Below are positions 24,871-38,100 of a stretch of DNA of 64,000 nt, one piece after another; positions within the stretch are counted from its first letter, which is position 1; each line of letters starts with the position of its first letter. The stretch comes from Bimuria novae-zelandiae CBS 107.79. Lineage: Eukaryota; Ascomycota; Dothideomycetes; Pleosporales; Didymosphaeriaceae. The position numbers and the translations under genes are program-made. The notes below the pieces were generated by a model. That model did no database searches. It was not told the origin of the DNA and saw only the letters and a program-made list of their open reading frames with translations. The stretch is from positions 124,001-188,000 of the forward strand of contig ML976769.1 in NCBI GenBank assembly GCA_010015655.1, read 5' to 3'.

Positions 24871-26732
24871 ACGTACATGCATAGCGAGTAGCCGGGCATA
24901 GCAAGTAGCCGAAAATGCCAAGACCCTATTAAAATCTACACTCTACACAATAGTACAGAACGCACACAAATAGTAATAAGAAATTATAGTGGGCCAATCT
25001 ACTTAGAATCTACTTTTACTTCTTTTTTACACGTGCGCGAATTATGCCTAGTCTTGCCATAGCGTCTATAGCACCATTAAGTTAATTTACCTCTATTAGC
25101 GCGTACCCTCTTCTTCGCCTTTTTCTTATTACTACGCGCTGTAAAGTCCTTTAGGGTAGCTAGTTGCTAGCTATTAGTAGTTATAAGGACCCCTTCCTAC
25201 TATAGTCGCTTTCTCTTATATAATTTACGTCGTGTAGCAGCCTTATTAGCAGCTTAAAGCTTAGCGTTACGCTTTATTATTAATACTAGAGAATGCGCTA
25301 TTAGCTTAGCGCCTTTTACGAGCTTTTTAACTGCCTTAACTATACTTATTAGGGAGCTATCTAGGTGCCTCTAAATCCTCTCCTTCACCAGCGTCGATTG
25401 TAACCCTAATTCTAGTGTGTTGCTAGGCGTCTGCGACTGCCACGTACTATCGCGTATAGTAGAAGGCGAAGGCGTACGCAGACGAACGTTAAGCTTTAAT
25501 ATTACTACTTCTAGGTTAAAGGGAATAAGGCTAGCACCTCGAAAGCCTTCTTAGATATTACTTTAAGTTATTATAGCCTTAAAAGTAGTAATAAAACAAG
25601 GTAGGAACTTAATTTTAGTAATATGCGTAATATAGTTGCGCATTAGATCCTTAGCTTGGCGCCTATATGCCTTCTTTAACAGCGAGAAACACCCCACATC
25701 TAGTAGCTATAGGAGGTGCGACGAATGTAAAGGCATATAGAGAGTAATAATCTTCCTATCCTTATAGTATTACTAGAATTTAAGCGAGTTATAGCTCTCG
25801 TGGCTATTAATAACAAGTAACTAATAGCTACTAATAGTACGCTCTTTTGTATGCGCGTTAAAGTGCTTTAGCTACTATAGACTAAGCTTGTTATTTATCT
25901 AGCCGTTCTTAGAGACTGCGAGAACCTAGTCGCGAGGTAGATCCTTCTTTTAGTACTAGACAAAGAGGTAGTGCTTGCCCTAAAAGATAAGGAAGGGTGG
26001 GATCGCCCACCCTATTGCGTTAATGCTATAAATAGCTATTATTTACTTTTAATTACCTTACTACACGCTCTTTAGCTTACCTTAACACTTAGAGCCTGTA
26101 ATAACTGCTCCTATTAATATTATACCTATTATAAAGCTAGTCTCGTTAAAGTTGTAGGTATCTTTATCTAGGATACCATACTTGGCTTTAGTATTCTCTA
26201 TAAGCTAGAACCAGCCCTGTACAACCTTAGGATCCTTACAGAGGGCTCTTTTATAGTCGTACTTTTAATTAAACTTAACTTGGAGCTCTAGCTAGCGCTT
26301 AATAAAATAGTAAGGCTACCTTTAACTAACTAGCTCGTTATAGCGTGTAGCTAGTAAAGAATTAGCTATATCTTTTATAGTAGCAAGCTAGGGCGGAAAC
26401 CCTCGCGTATCTAGATTAAGTATATACTATATAATTGCCTACTCCTCTTTTATAGTAAGTCTTATTAAGTTAGGTGCGTAGTCGCGTTAAAAGGTAGTTC
26501 TAGCGCGTCTCCGTTGTAGTATTCTTTTAGCAACGCTATAGACTACTATAGCGCGTAAAATTAAGAGTAGCACGTCTTCTTTAATAGCTTAAAGCGTAAG
26601 CTATAATCTAGCCTCTTTTAATTTAGGTAGTTTGTTGCGTTGTTAAGACATCGCATTATAGTAGAACGTTTTAATAGGGTCTTGGCATTTTCGGCCACTC
26701 GCTATGCCCGGCCACTCGCTATGCATGTACGT
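24871..26732 (-). mobile_element. Fot-2, pogo/Fot-like DNA transposon with 64-bp TIRs
   Basis: The TIRs at 24871-24934 and 26669-26732 start ACGTACATGCATAGCGAGT and match at all but three positions, all of the G-to-A type. They are flanked by TA (24869-24870, 26733-26734). Each TIR contains two tandem copies of GCATAGCGAGTGGCCG. The length is 1,862 bp. The termini share the ACGT start and TA target with pogo-1. Confidence 0.92.
25025..26651 (-). pseudogene. Fot-2 transposase (RIPed)
   Basis: The transposase starts at the ATG at 26651 (MS-QRNKLPK). It includes DTRGFPPxLATIKDIANSLL, then RALCKDPKVVQGWF and, near 26120-26160, KYGILDKDTYNFNETSFIIG. The last fits the (Y)NFDETGFxMG motif that carries the first catalytic Asp in pogo-family enzymes, here Asn. 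Many TAG/TAA codons follow. The ancestor was about 540 aa, the normal size. Confidence 0.85.
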
Positions 26733-27020
26733 TAGTATTAAATCTTTATAATATAATTTTAAATTAAAGGATAAGAGACTTATATCCTTAAAGGTCTGTA
26801 AAATTATTATTTCCTTAAAAAAGGCCCACTAAACTTAGTAAAAAAAAGGGAAGAAATTTTTCTTACTTATAAAGCTAAGCCTATACCTCCTCTCTATAAA
26901 CGCTAAAATTATATTTTAGTAGGCTATTAATAAAGGCTTAAATATAATTATATAAAGCCGCTGTACCGTATAGGTTAAATAAGGAAACTTTATAAAAGAA
27001 ATATATTTTAATTATAATAC

Positions 27021-27449
27021 TGTTAGGATCCGTTGAGACCTAACATAACGCGAGGCGGGACATGGATACTTATCCGTGCGATTAGCCAAGATTCCTGACT
27101 CAGCCACGAGTCACGTGACCAAGTTACGCGTCCCAGAAATACCGGGCGTCCCAGAAGTATCTTGGCACATGGGACTTTGGGATTCCTAGGACTCTTAGGA
27201 TTCGTGGGATGAGTTATGTATATAGGAACGCGATAGTAGTCTTCTACTATTATATTTAACCTATTTACTAATCTATTATTTAGATTTAAGTTAGGCTTTT
27301 GTTAATTTAATTATGCTATATATATCTTTAATACTAACGCCCCTTTAATACGCGCAAGCTATTATCACTCCTTACCTATATTACTAATACTCTTACCCGA
27401 GAACCAACCCTTACCCCTTTAGGACCAGCTACCCTATAGGGTTTTAACA
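27021..27449 (+). repeat. Solo LTR-2, relative of Gypsy-2
   Basis: 429 bp with a perfect TSD AATAC at 27016-27020 and 27450-27454. It starts TGTTAGGATCC and ends TTTTAACA. The distal half (from about 27240) resembles the Gypsy-2 LTR, including CTAACGCCC and GAGAACCAACC. The proximal half differs but keeps GTCACGTGACC. No internal region remains. Confidence 0.9.
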
Positions 27450-27548
27450 AATACTTAATATAATTTATTATAAGGTAAGATTTATAGCTATTGAAGATAA
27501 GTAATTAATAAGAAGATTAAGCCTTCGTCTTTATACTATAATTAAATA

Positions 27549-27817
27549 TGTCGGGAGGACTTGTTGCACTAGTGCTAAAAGGAAATACTTAATAACGAGT
27601 TACATTGGGTTAATTAATACTTTTTTTCTCGTTCTATCTACTGAGGAGTGAAGTATATCGCGGGGTATAGAAGCTAGTCCCATATGGGGTTCGCTCCATA
27701 CACATAGTGTTTTACAACACGATAGAGGCCTTAATAACCATTAATAGAATGCTCGCTCCTCCGTACACGTACCTTCCTTGTAACATGCCTAAGGCTATTA
27801 AAGTTATTAATCTAACA
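27549..27817 (-). repeat. Copia-2 3' LTR
   Basis: 269 bp. Plus-strand edges are TGTCGGGAGGACTTGTT and AATCTAACA. It is close to 33491-33759, with mostly transition differences. Confidence 0.9.
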
Positions 27818-27919
27818 CTAAAAGTCTTTTCTTTCTCGATATTAAATACGCTAGGTAGAGAGTATCGGCCTCTACACCTAGCCCTTAACTCGGACTATTA
27901 CCTTATTACTATTAATAAA

Positions 27920-30900
27920 TCGTTCTAGGGCGTAGTTTAGTAATGCCTTTATAAAAGCGTCCGCAGGGTTATCTTCGCTATTAATCTATTAGATCTCTAT
28001 AATCTCGCGGCGTTTGTATAACTAGCGCAGTGCTATAATGTTAATCATAAGGCGCTTTTCCTTAGTTGTCCTAAGCTTTACAAGGCACTCGTATAGGGAG
28101 TATAAGTCTGTACAAATAACTAAGGGAACTGCGGGCAGACTAAGGCGCTCTATAATTATCTATAGAGTAGTAGTAATGGCAATGCCTATATTAAACCCGT
28201 TAACTATACCGTAGATCTTAAAGGCTAATACGCTCCGTGTAACACGCTTATACTTCGTTAAGCTGTAGTGTATTATGTTGCCATAGATTATAAAGGTATT
28301 ATCACCATCTGTAGACTTATTAACAAGCATGAGTATAAAGCCTAGCTACGAGCTAAGGTCCTTATTATTAGTAAAGGAGCTATCCACGAATACTATTAGC
28401 TTAGCGTTAATAAGGGTGATAGGTATATAGCGTAGTGTACGGTTAAGATTCTCCATCTGCTATTTAAGGCGCTTATTAAGCGCCTTAATATCCTTATTAA
28501 AAAGTTACTGCGCTTAAGCTACTATAGATAAGTTAAAAAACGCTTCTAGTTAACATGTTAATGCGATATACGCCCCGCGGGCGCGCTGTTTAGTATACTA
28601 TTACGCGCGATTAGGAGTATTAATGTCTATAAGCTTAATCTTTCCTCCTTATTCTTTCTACTTAAGGTTCAGGGTTGCTTTGTAGTTGTCTATGTTACTA
28701 GTATCTATTATAAGTGTGTAGCTATTAAAGTCTAGTTGCGCGTCTAGTGTTAGCATAGTCTTTAGCTTTAATCTAAACTATGCCTTCTCGAGCATTTTCT
28801 CTTTATGCGCTGAGAATGTGGCTGTTCTAAGCATAAGGGTATTATTAGCCTATATACTAACTATGCTAAAGTTATCTGCGTTATTATTTATTACTAATAA
28901 GCATGGGTCATATGTTAACGTAGACATGTCTAGTTCCTTATAGTAATGTCTATAGTATATTATCCACTAATGGACTCTTGCTTTCGCGATTCTATATAGT
29001 GGCTTAATTACATGGAGCAGCGTGCCCTCTAGATATCTAGGTGCTAGCTTAGTAGGGAGGTGTGTTAGTATTATTCTCTTAAGATTTGTCTACGCCTGTA
29101 GATATGCCTACGTTATGTCGCGGAGCTTAAGATTTATCTTATATTGTACGAGTATAGGTGCCAGGGCTATAATTACACGCTAGCTACAGCGTTAAATAGT
29201 TAGAAATTACGTTAAGATAGCCTCCTTACTATAGTCCTGGTATCCTTAGATAATAAGACGGGATTTTTTATAGGGCTTAGTTATCTTTCCTTTGACTTCT
29301 CGTACTAGACGCAACTTAAATATATAGATTCTACTATACACTTCCTAATTATATTATTTAAACTTAAACACTCTATGGCCTACTAGGTTACTAATCTCTT
29401 AATTATTAGATGCCTTAAAGGGTGCGCTAGGTGTTATAATAACTCTATTATTACGTAGCTTTATAGTAAGCTTAAGGTTAGCCTCTTCCTTCTTAGTAAT
29501 GTAAACGTTTGCCTTCCTCTTATTCCTTAATCCTAGTGGGCGGCCTCTTTTGCGTAGTTGCTTTACTAGTAGTACTATTATATTTATAGGTAACGCGTGC
29601 TGCTGCTGCGGCGCATTAGGGTTACTCTAAAGGTGGTCTAGTCTATAGTACGGCTTAATAACTGTCAACCGAAATGTTGTCGGGCTATTAACCATGTCGA
29701 TAGTGACGTTATGGCCATCTATAGCAGCGATTTTATACGGGCTATTCCATCCATCCTTTTCTCTCTATACTAAAACCTTGCTTTGTAGCGGGAGCGCAAG
29801 CATGTCTGCGGTATTAGGTTTATTACGGGTGTTTAACGCATTTATAACTTAGCGTTTAGTAGTAAGCTTGCGTAGTTCTTTTATTGCTTTTTAAATAGCC
29901 TCGCTGCGCTTAACTATTAACGGTGATAGCGGTAACTCTATAGTTATACGTGGGTATGCGCTAAAGACAAGTAAAGTTAGGACTAGACTATTAGGGCCTA
30001 CTTTGTTATTAATAGCTTTTATAGCTATCTAAAGAATTACTTTATTAGATATAGTGCTAGTAAGCTTAGCGTAGAGTATATTCTATGCGCGGTGTAGGGG
30101 CGCGTAATACCTCTCTATCTTACCAATAAACTAATGTGCCTCTGTAGGTACTTATTTGCATGTAACTCCCATAATCTTTACTTCTACGCGAAATTCTACA
30201 CTTACGAAGTTCGTGCCTGCGTTATGTGTAAGAATGTCTAGTAGTCCTTAGTAGGTATTAATCCACAACATCCGCAGTGCCTGCTATGTCTCCTTAGCTA
30301 AAATAGCGTTAAGAAACTTTGCGCCTTAAAACAAAGTTGCTAAATCTACTACATGTAATATAGGCTTGCTTCTTAAGTATATTACATCTATAAGGATCTC
30401 GTAGTTAAAGTAATAGTTATCCTTAAGGGTGAACTTAAAGCGGCGCGGCGTAGAGCTATTAAGCTAATAATAATAGTAAAACTTCGTAATTTACTTAAGA
30501 GTTCTTTCTTTAAAGTTATTATAACCAGCATCTTTCAAGAGCCTAGCTAGTCTCATAATAGCTAGGTGTCCAAAACGGCGATAGAGCTATCTTAACTCTG
30601 TCTCTATAAGAAATGTAGTTGCACGCTCTCTCTTGTTAAGATAGAACTCTAGATATCCCTATTTGCGGATTACGGGGATGCGTATATTGCCCTAGACGAG
30701 CTCATCTGTAGTGTTGTTAAAGTAGACCTTTAGCCTGTCTATGTCCGCAAGGCATAGTAAGAACGGTGTAGGCGCATCTAGCACCTTAAAGTCGATTTTT
30801 CCAATCTCTATCGGAATCTATACGGTGCCAATAGACACCGTAACACTGCCTTTTCCAAATTTAATAGACGTTTTTCCTACCGTAGATATGTTTATTGTAA

Positions 30901-33400
30901 CTGTTAGGTCTTCCTGTATGAGTGCAAGGTACTGTTCCTTACTAACTATAGATATATTAGCGGCGCCTGTATTAGGGAGGATTCCTTAGTATATAGATCG
31001 CGTGTATCGGTCCTTAATAAGGAATTGCGACGCTGGTGATAACGGTACGTCTCTATTATATATGTCTTCACTAGAGATATAGTGTATAAACGCTTAATCT
31101 ACAAGTTATTACTTTTTAAAAAATTAATATTCCGCGTACGCAGTTGTAAATTGCTAATTATTAATATTATACTACTAATCGCTATTATTGTTATTGTCCT
31201 CGTAGTTTTTACTACCTTTATACTCTATAAGGTGCATAGAGAAGTCTGCAGGCAATAGTGTGCCTGTAAAGTAATATATAGAAAAGAACTATATGCGGGC
31301 AGCTTTACGTTCCTTATTAGTATAGTTAGTTAACTAGTAGCCCTCTTTTTAGCAGACAAAGCACTTCTTCTTCTAGCGTGGCGTTGTGAATTCACGTCTA
31401 CTATCGTTGCTATTAAAGCGCTAATTGCCTTTATTACCTTAGCCTCTTTGGAATCCGCCTGCAAATCCGCCTTTGCCTCTAAATCCTCTTTAAGTTCTTC
31501 TATTCCTATTATTATAGCGGCGGTCGAGGTAGTACTAGTCTATAGCGATTGTCTTACTCCCTATAAGTATTTGCCTTGTTTGCTGACGTGCAAGATGCGT
31601 CTTAACTATAGACTATAGGTCTGTAAAGAGTTCTTTGCAGATTATAGCTAGCTTAAAAAGTGCTATTTTAAGTTCTAAAACTCCTTAGCACGCGTTAATA
31701 ATAGTTATACGTAAAGTATTCTTGCCTTTAAAGTTCTTACTAAGCGCGCGTTGGCATAATTATAGCTTATTAAGCAATATTTATAGCACCTTATATAAGC
31801 TCTTATTAGGGTTCTCTATGCGCGTACGGGCGAAGGTTGTAGTTATTTAGTCTATGTAGTAGTGTTAATAGTGGACGTCGTGATTAAAGTAGTTCTTAAT
31901 CACTATGTACGCATTAGAAAAGCTGTTACCTCTGTCCACAACTTATATATAAAATATCTCTGCTTGCCTAGTAAGAATACGGGGAAATATAGCGTAGAAC
32001 TACTCTTTATAGATGTCCACCTGCCAATAGATGCTAAAGAAGATCTTAATTTTATTATTAAGCAGATTATACACATCTCTTATGTATTTCTTGTTATTAT
32101 CCTAAAGCTTAGAGAACTGCGTAATTAAGTTAGCGTTAAGTTAGTCGTTACGGGACTAGCGCGGCGGCAGTATCTTATATAGGTTATATAGTAGCTCTAG
32201 TGGTCTGCCCGGTACACCGTTCACAGGTTATTATAGAAACGGCGTGATTTCGCGATATGTAATCGCTAGCGGCCGTGCCTGTATTTATAGTCGCTATTAC
32301 TATAATTACGCATCTTATTCCTACTATTACTAAGACTAAGGTTCTTTAAGCGCACTACTTATAAAGTGCGGTTATTAATTATTATTACTCTGTCTTAGTA
32401 GTTAGATTTTATTTATCTAGTGCATTAGTTATAGCTCTCGTGTTTTAAATTAGTTTTAAGCGTTGTGTTCTACTCCGTGCTATTTGCTTCGCTGTAATTA
32501 CTCTTACTACTGCCCGTCTTACTGCGAGTGCTCCGGCTGCTGTAACTACGGTGCATGTGTACTAGCTAGTAGACTGTCCTGCTATAGTTATTACTACTTA
32601 GCTATTAGAGGTATCCGTTTTGCGTTCTGCTGGCGCTTATATGCCCTTGATTGTTAGTCGAATATCATAGCTTTAAATTCCACAGGGTCCCATTCGGGAG
32701 TATTCTCTAGAGTAGATAGATTATAGAGGGAATTAGTAAGCCTCGCGCGGTTGTTGCCTATGTAGACTCCTCTATGCTGTAGGACTATCTTTAGAGATTT
32801 TAGTGTATTACGGTTAACCTTGTAGAATAGCTCCTTTATCTATCCTTTAAAATCGTAGTAGTAGTCTATATATAGATTGTTGTCCTAGGCTATTAATGCG
32901 TTATAATCGCGAATAATTTTAGTAACCTAGGTTATTGCGTGCATCTTGTCTGCGTCTGTTAGTACAGGTACGTCTTAGAGAAATGTGTTAACAGATTCTA
33001 GCGCCACTAGATATAGGCAGTCTCCTATAAGGTACTTTATAGTATATTTAGCCTAGCGCGAAGTAGCTTCCTAGCGTTTACTTAAGCTATACTTTGACTA
33101 ATTATCGCGTAGTTAAGCTTAAGCTTAAGTATTAGTATTATCTACTACGTTATCGCTGCTTTAGTTATCTACTATTATACTAGCGGTGTTAACTCGTTGT
33201 TAATATAGTTATCTCGTCGATTAGTTATTTCTAACGTGTGTTAGTGTACGTAACTAGATTGTCTAGAGACGTTTGTATAGTGAATTATAATACGTTACTA
33301 ACGCGCTCTGTGTCTGCGGATTAGCCTAAACTAGTAGCTTTAGAGGTTAATTAAGAGTGCTTCGTGTTATCTCTGCCTTGCTCTATTCTTAGCACAGTCT
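27920..33400 (-). pseudogene. Copia-2 gag-pol (RIPed)
   Basis: Read on the minus strand. A Gag zinc knuckle (KKKCFVC then HTNKERKAA style) lies near 31290-31390. Integrase follows around 29700-30700. Reverse transcriptase and RNase H occupy about 27930-29200. RNase H is clear: VFVDSSFTNNKDLSS near 28390, LPAVPLVICTDLYSLYE near 28110, and NPADAFIKALLNYALERFIN at 27925-27990 (ADxxTKAL motif). Frequent stops mark it as dead. Confidence 0.8.
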
Positions 33401-33490
33401 GTATTAACCCGAGATTTCTTACGTTAGGTTATTAATAGCCTGTCTCTTCTTTTTTACTGTCTGTGATGGCTTCTCGCGATTACTAATTAG

Positions 33491-33759
33491 TGTTAGGAGG
33501 ACTTGTTGCACTAGTGCTAAAAGGAAATACTTAATAACAAGTTATATTAGGTTAATTAATGCTTTTTTTCTCGTTCTATCTACTGAGGAGTGAAGTATAT
33601 CGCGGGGTATGGAAGCTAGTCTCATATGGGGTTCGCTCCATACACATAGTGTTTTGCAACACGATAGAGGCCTTGATAACTATTAACAGAATGCTCGCTC
33701 CTCCGCACACGCACCTTCCTTATAACATGCCTAAGGCCGTTGAAGTTGTTAATCCGAAA
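33491..33759 (-). repeat. Copia-2 5' LTR
   Basis: 269 bp, starting TGTTAGGAGGACTTGTT in plus-strand reading. The TSD AAATA follows at 33760-33764. Confidence 0.9.
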
Positions 33760-34559
33760 AAATACTTATTTAAGCTATGTAAGGCTAATATTACTATTTA
33801 TCTAGCTAGAGGACGATAAGGAGATTTAAATTTAATAAGTTTTATAATTAAGAACTTATAGCTATAAGTCCTATATTAATTTTAAGCCTAACTAATAAAT
33901 AAGAGCAGGCTTAAAGTGAGATTTATTAGTATAAATATAGGCTAGTAGCGTTATCTACTCTAATAAGCTATTCTAAATAGTACCTCTTCTTTTTCTATCT
34001 TCGTACGAGGCCCTACTAAAAATCTTTTTTAAGTAACCTATAATACTATGCATTTAGCCTTTTCTATTTATATTATAAATATAATATGTTTTAATATAAT
34101 ATTAACTAGTCTTCTCGTGTATGAAGTTAAAATAATGGCTATACTTTTTTTTTATTAGCCTTATTGTAATTATTATTAATCTATATTATTTATTTTAAGC
34201 TAAGCTTATTAAAATATTACTAGATAAAACCATTAATTTAGTTTACTTTAATCTTTCTTTTTATAATTTATAAGGTAAAATTTCTAACTATAGCTTATAT
34301 AAGTAAGAGGCTTTAGCTAGTAAGTTATTTAATATAGTATAAAAGCTTTTACTTTTATTATAAGTAAAGAGCTTACTAATTTTAGAAGTAAGTATTAAGC
34401 AAAGCTAATACACCTTTATACTTATAAGTAAGTATTATAAGCTTAATACTATACTTTCTTATAATTTACGTGTATATAAGTTTTTCTTTAAGTTTTAATA
34501 ATTCTATTGCTGTAAGCGTAGCCTTAATTAAGTTTATATTAATACAGTTACACGTTATT

Positions 34560-35191
34560 AAGATTTTGGTGTTGCATGCGTGGATTGGGCGTTTCGCCGT
34601 GGCGGGAGTTTCGGGGTGAACCTCGGTAAGATCGGACGAAAATACTGCCGAATCTGACATTAGCCCCTTAAGGCTACCCGTAATTCAACATCAATAGTAT
34701 ATCCACGTTCATAGCAGACGCACAGCTACCATCCCCATAGGCCCATTCTTGTTCGCCTTTTGATCTCAAATAGCACGAAATGAGCTCGACGCGATATTGG
34801 ACCGATCGTGAATCTCTGTAACGGTTAGGAATATTCTACTCAGAAGGAGCAGTAGGTTAGCCTTTCGCTCCCCACTATCCCTCTTCGGATCTATGTGGTG
34901 TCACATCCCCTGGGCCCCCACATGCAGTATTGGACGGGTCTCGCGCGAGTAGGCGCGAGGTGAAACGCGCCCCCATCTAGGCACACCCTGCTGTGCAATG
35001 CGATTGCTGCGTTGGAGAGTGTAAGGCGAGGCGAGTATCGCTGATTGACGCGAGTGCGGCTGATGCTAGCGGCTCCAATGCGTGACTATACAGTGCAGGG
35101 CCCTTTTCGGAGGCCAAGATGGCGAAACTCGCCTGCCTCGTGAAAAACCGACCACTCGACCAACGCTCCATCGACCATCCTGTTTGTCAAG
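34560..35191. promoter_or_regulatory. Left flank of the gene island; probable promoter of the DUF3433 gene
   Basis: At about 34560 the composition changes abruptly from TA-saturated to balanced. No coding frame with support is seen. A short minus-strand frame from 34660 starts in balanced DNA and runs into the DDE-0 remnant, so it is a junction artefact. The segment must contain the 5' region of the gene starting at 35192, but I recognise no specific promoter motif. Confidence 0.45.
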
Positions 35192-38100
35192 ATGGCAGGA
35201 GCAGGGCGCCAGTTACCGGAGGCCATAGCCACATACTCGCCGCCGGCATATCCCAAGGAAAGCGATGCGCTAAACCCGCACAACGAAAAAAGAACGAAAA
35301 TCGCATCACACTCAGTGACTTCACTTAACAAATCCTCTGGAAGCAGTGGGGTTTCAAAGCAATCGAAATGTAAGATTGAGCATCGTGGAACATGAAAGCA
35401 TCGCTGATGTAGGATAGCGGCAGAATGGCTCCCTTACACCTTACGTCTGTCTCTGGTCTGGATTCCTACAGTACTCTCGTTGATTCTTGGACTGGTTGTC
35501 GCTCTTCTCTACTGGCGATCTCACAACAATCACGGCCTCTGCGCTGAGTCGGCCGCCGTGACTGGGTGGCGATTTGCTCCTACACTGGTGGCAGTCGTGT
35601 GGGCGCAGCTCATTACAATACTGTTCAATGATATCCAACGCACAGAACCCTTTGCACGTCTTGCGCGCTCATCCGAGAACGTCCCGCCTGCATCAAGAAC
35701 ACTTCTAGAAAGACCGAGACAAGTCTTGACTGCATTCGCTCATGCCTTCAATAAGAAGCATAATGGAGGCAAAAGGAGTTGGATCATCCTCTGGGCTTCA
35801 GTCGTGCTCGTTCTATCCTCTATTGTTATATCGCTATCTTCGGCACTACTCGCCTCAGAAGAAACACAGATTCAGCGACCATTTGCGATGACTAGACTGA
35901 TGCCCCAAAAAGGTTCGACTCTACAGCCGCTTGTAGAGCGCGATACGTTCTTCCGGACCACTGGTGCGATCTTAAAAAACGTTACGACATCACCCTGGAT
36001 TTCGGATCAATACACTGTACTTCCCTTCTGGCCTTCTGAGTCTGCAGTGTCCCCTTGGGATGCACAATATCCTTCCACGTCCCAGACATGGGAAGCTGAG
36101 ACGATGGTCTTCCGTAACGACATGCAATGCTCCCCACTTGAGCTTGTTGCCACTGATATATGGTCCTATAACAACACCCAAATGTCTGAGATGGAGTACC
36201 GCATGTCAATTCGTCTCGAAAACACTGCGGGCTGCACATACAACCTGACCTTCAACGCGAGCGATGCCTCTGATTTCAACAGTTGGGAGGTTGGATCATG
36301 GTCCGAGCTGGATGCATACGTTGTCGGCATGGACTATGCACTGTCATCCGCCAACTACTATTACAACGGGCATCGGATCAAACCAACTTACAGCGAAAAG
36401 TGTTTGGGTGATGAGATCATCGTCATGAGCAGCCAGTGGATTGCTTACGGTTTCTACGGCTACCTGAACGATACGGCCAGGTTTCTTCCCAATCTTACCG
36501 TCTCGAGTTACTTGTGCAAAACTAATCACACCATGGCCGAGCTTCCAGTCCGTGTATCAACCTCAACCAACGACTTCAACGTTGACTTTGATGTGGAAGC
36601 TTTCCAAAAGGCTCAGCAGACAGTACCACCGAGTATCCTGAACACTTCAGGATTTGTCAAATACTATACCGACCCGGAGTGGTACACTATGATACCAATG
36701 CTCGGCATGAATTCTGGTAAACCTTTTTCCGGCGCAATGGCATTGGTAGCGACGCAGTACGAATTTGATTACTACAAGATGATGAACGATACCAAGTTAC
36801 CGGAAACAGCTGCAAGACTTCAAAGACGGCACTTTGGCGAACTGCTGCGGACGTCCCTCGATGTCCGCGGCGCTTCACAAACTGAAGCAATATCGGGCAG
36901 CTTAGTGGTGTCCGAACGACGTATAATAGTACGAATGGAAGCCGCTGCGACTTTGGTGGCTCTCTTTGCGTTCTGTTTCTTCACCATGCTCGGTATCATC
37001 TGGCTGTCAAGTGTGCGGCGCCGGCCCTTACATTTGACCCACGAACCAGCGACGGTGCTGGGCGCAGTGTCTCTTGTGTCATCAAATCCTTCAGTTTTGT
37101 CATGTCTTCGTGAGTTAGACCAAGCATCAACAGGAGAGTTAAGAGCAGCATTAAAATCTCGATACTTCTCAGCTTCGCACGGTCATCTCAAAGAAGTTGC
37201 CGGGAATGGTGAGCTCGAAGTAGCTGGTAATGTTACAAATACTTAGGCCTTGGTTACACCATCTAACAATGGCAGAACCCACCCCGAGGATCCCCACACT
37301 CGCCGAAAAAGAGTCACCGGTTTGGGTGAAGATTCGCGTTTTGTTACTTCTCCTTTTTTACATCGCCGTGCTGATAATCGCCATCACGGTTGTGCACAAA
37401 TTTGCCAGCGACTCGGATCTGAAGAAAGGCTTCTTCATCTATCGCCTGAACGTCGATACCCTGGGTCGTCTGGGTAGTTTCACTCCCTTTTCCATTATTC
37501 CCACTGCACTCGCTGTTCTCCTTGGCCTATGGTGGAACTCCTTAGACGTCACATTCAGAGTCCTACAGCCATATGTCTCTATGTCCCAAGCACCGAGAGA
37601 AATATCCCGAGGTGCTTACGTCTCCTATCAATCGTCTTACTGGCTATGGGCGACTGGAAAGGCCACTAAGAACAGACATTGGCTCCTGGCCCTTGTGACA
37701 TTCGGAACGCTGCTTGCACAAGCATGTGAGTTGCCCAATTCCAACGTTTAGCGCACACTAACTCTTCAGTCACCATCGCCACTTCGGCTCTGTTTGAACA
37801 GACCACTGGTGTTATCAATGATTCTGTTCAGCTGAATAAAAGCCTCGAACTCCGACAAACGCCCCATATCTGGATGATGAATGAATCATACCCTCCAACA
37901 TTTACCGGTGCGAAGGGCGCGTATGGGTATCAATACGTCGGCAATACTCTTATCGAAGTCTTCAGTAACCTTACCAACAACTGGCTTTATTCTGCTGTCA
38001 TTGAGGCCACATTAAATGGATCCGAACCAAGCTGGAGTGCGGACGGATGGAGCTTTGTTCCTGTAAATCTGTCTGAGCTCAACGGGCACAAGACTTTTTC

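Larger units (their letters stand above)
27549..33759 (-). mobile_element. Copia-2, full-length RIPed Ty1/Copia retrotransposon
   Basis: 6,211 bp with two 269-bp LTRs (27549-27817 and 33491-33759) and a TSD AAATA at 27544-27548 and 33760-33764. The outer terminus at 33759 shows one change (CCGAAA where CCGACA is expected). Coding is on the minus strand, so 33491-33759 is the 5' LTR. Order: Gag with zinc knuckle, integrase, reverse transcriptase, RNase H. It is inserted in DDE-0. Confidence 0.9.
23700..34550 (-). mobile_element. DDE-0: ancient pogo-type transposase split by four insertions
   Basis: Read on the minus strand, with inserts skipped, four segments give one decayed DDE_1 transposase. 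34550-33900 holds the N-terminus (LIKATLTAIELLKLKEKLIY) and then, near 33950, ITLLAYIYTNKSHFKPALIY, which fits the DDE_1 block (E)WIT..ACI.ADG...PPALIY. 27020-26735 holds KKNFFPFFY and FNLKLYYKDLIL, matching the conserved FF..W..A and LxPFNP blocks. 24240-23700 holds a Lys/Arg-rich C-terminal coiled region. The inserts are Copia-2, solo LTR-2, Fot-2 and solo LTR-1. No terminal inverted repeats were found, so the outer limits are approximate. Confidence 0.7.

Noticed and set aside
34466..34660. 64-codon minus-strand frame as a truncated gene
   Set aside because: It crosses the junction between balanced DNA and the DDE-0 remnant, and its second half is the decayed transposase N-terminus in that frame.
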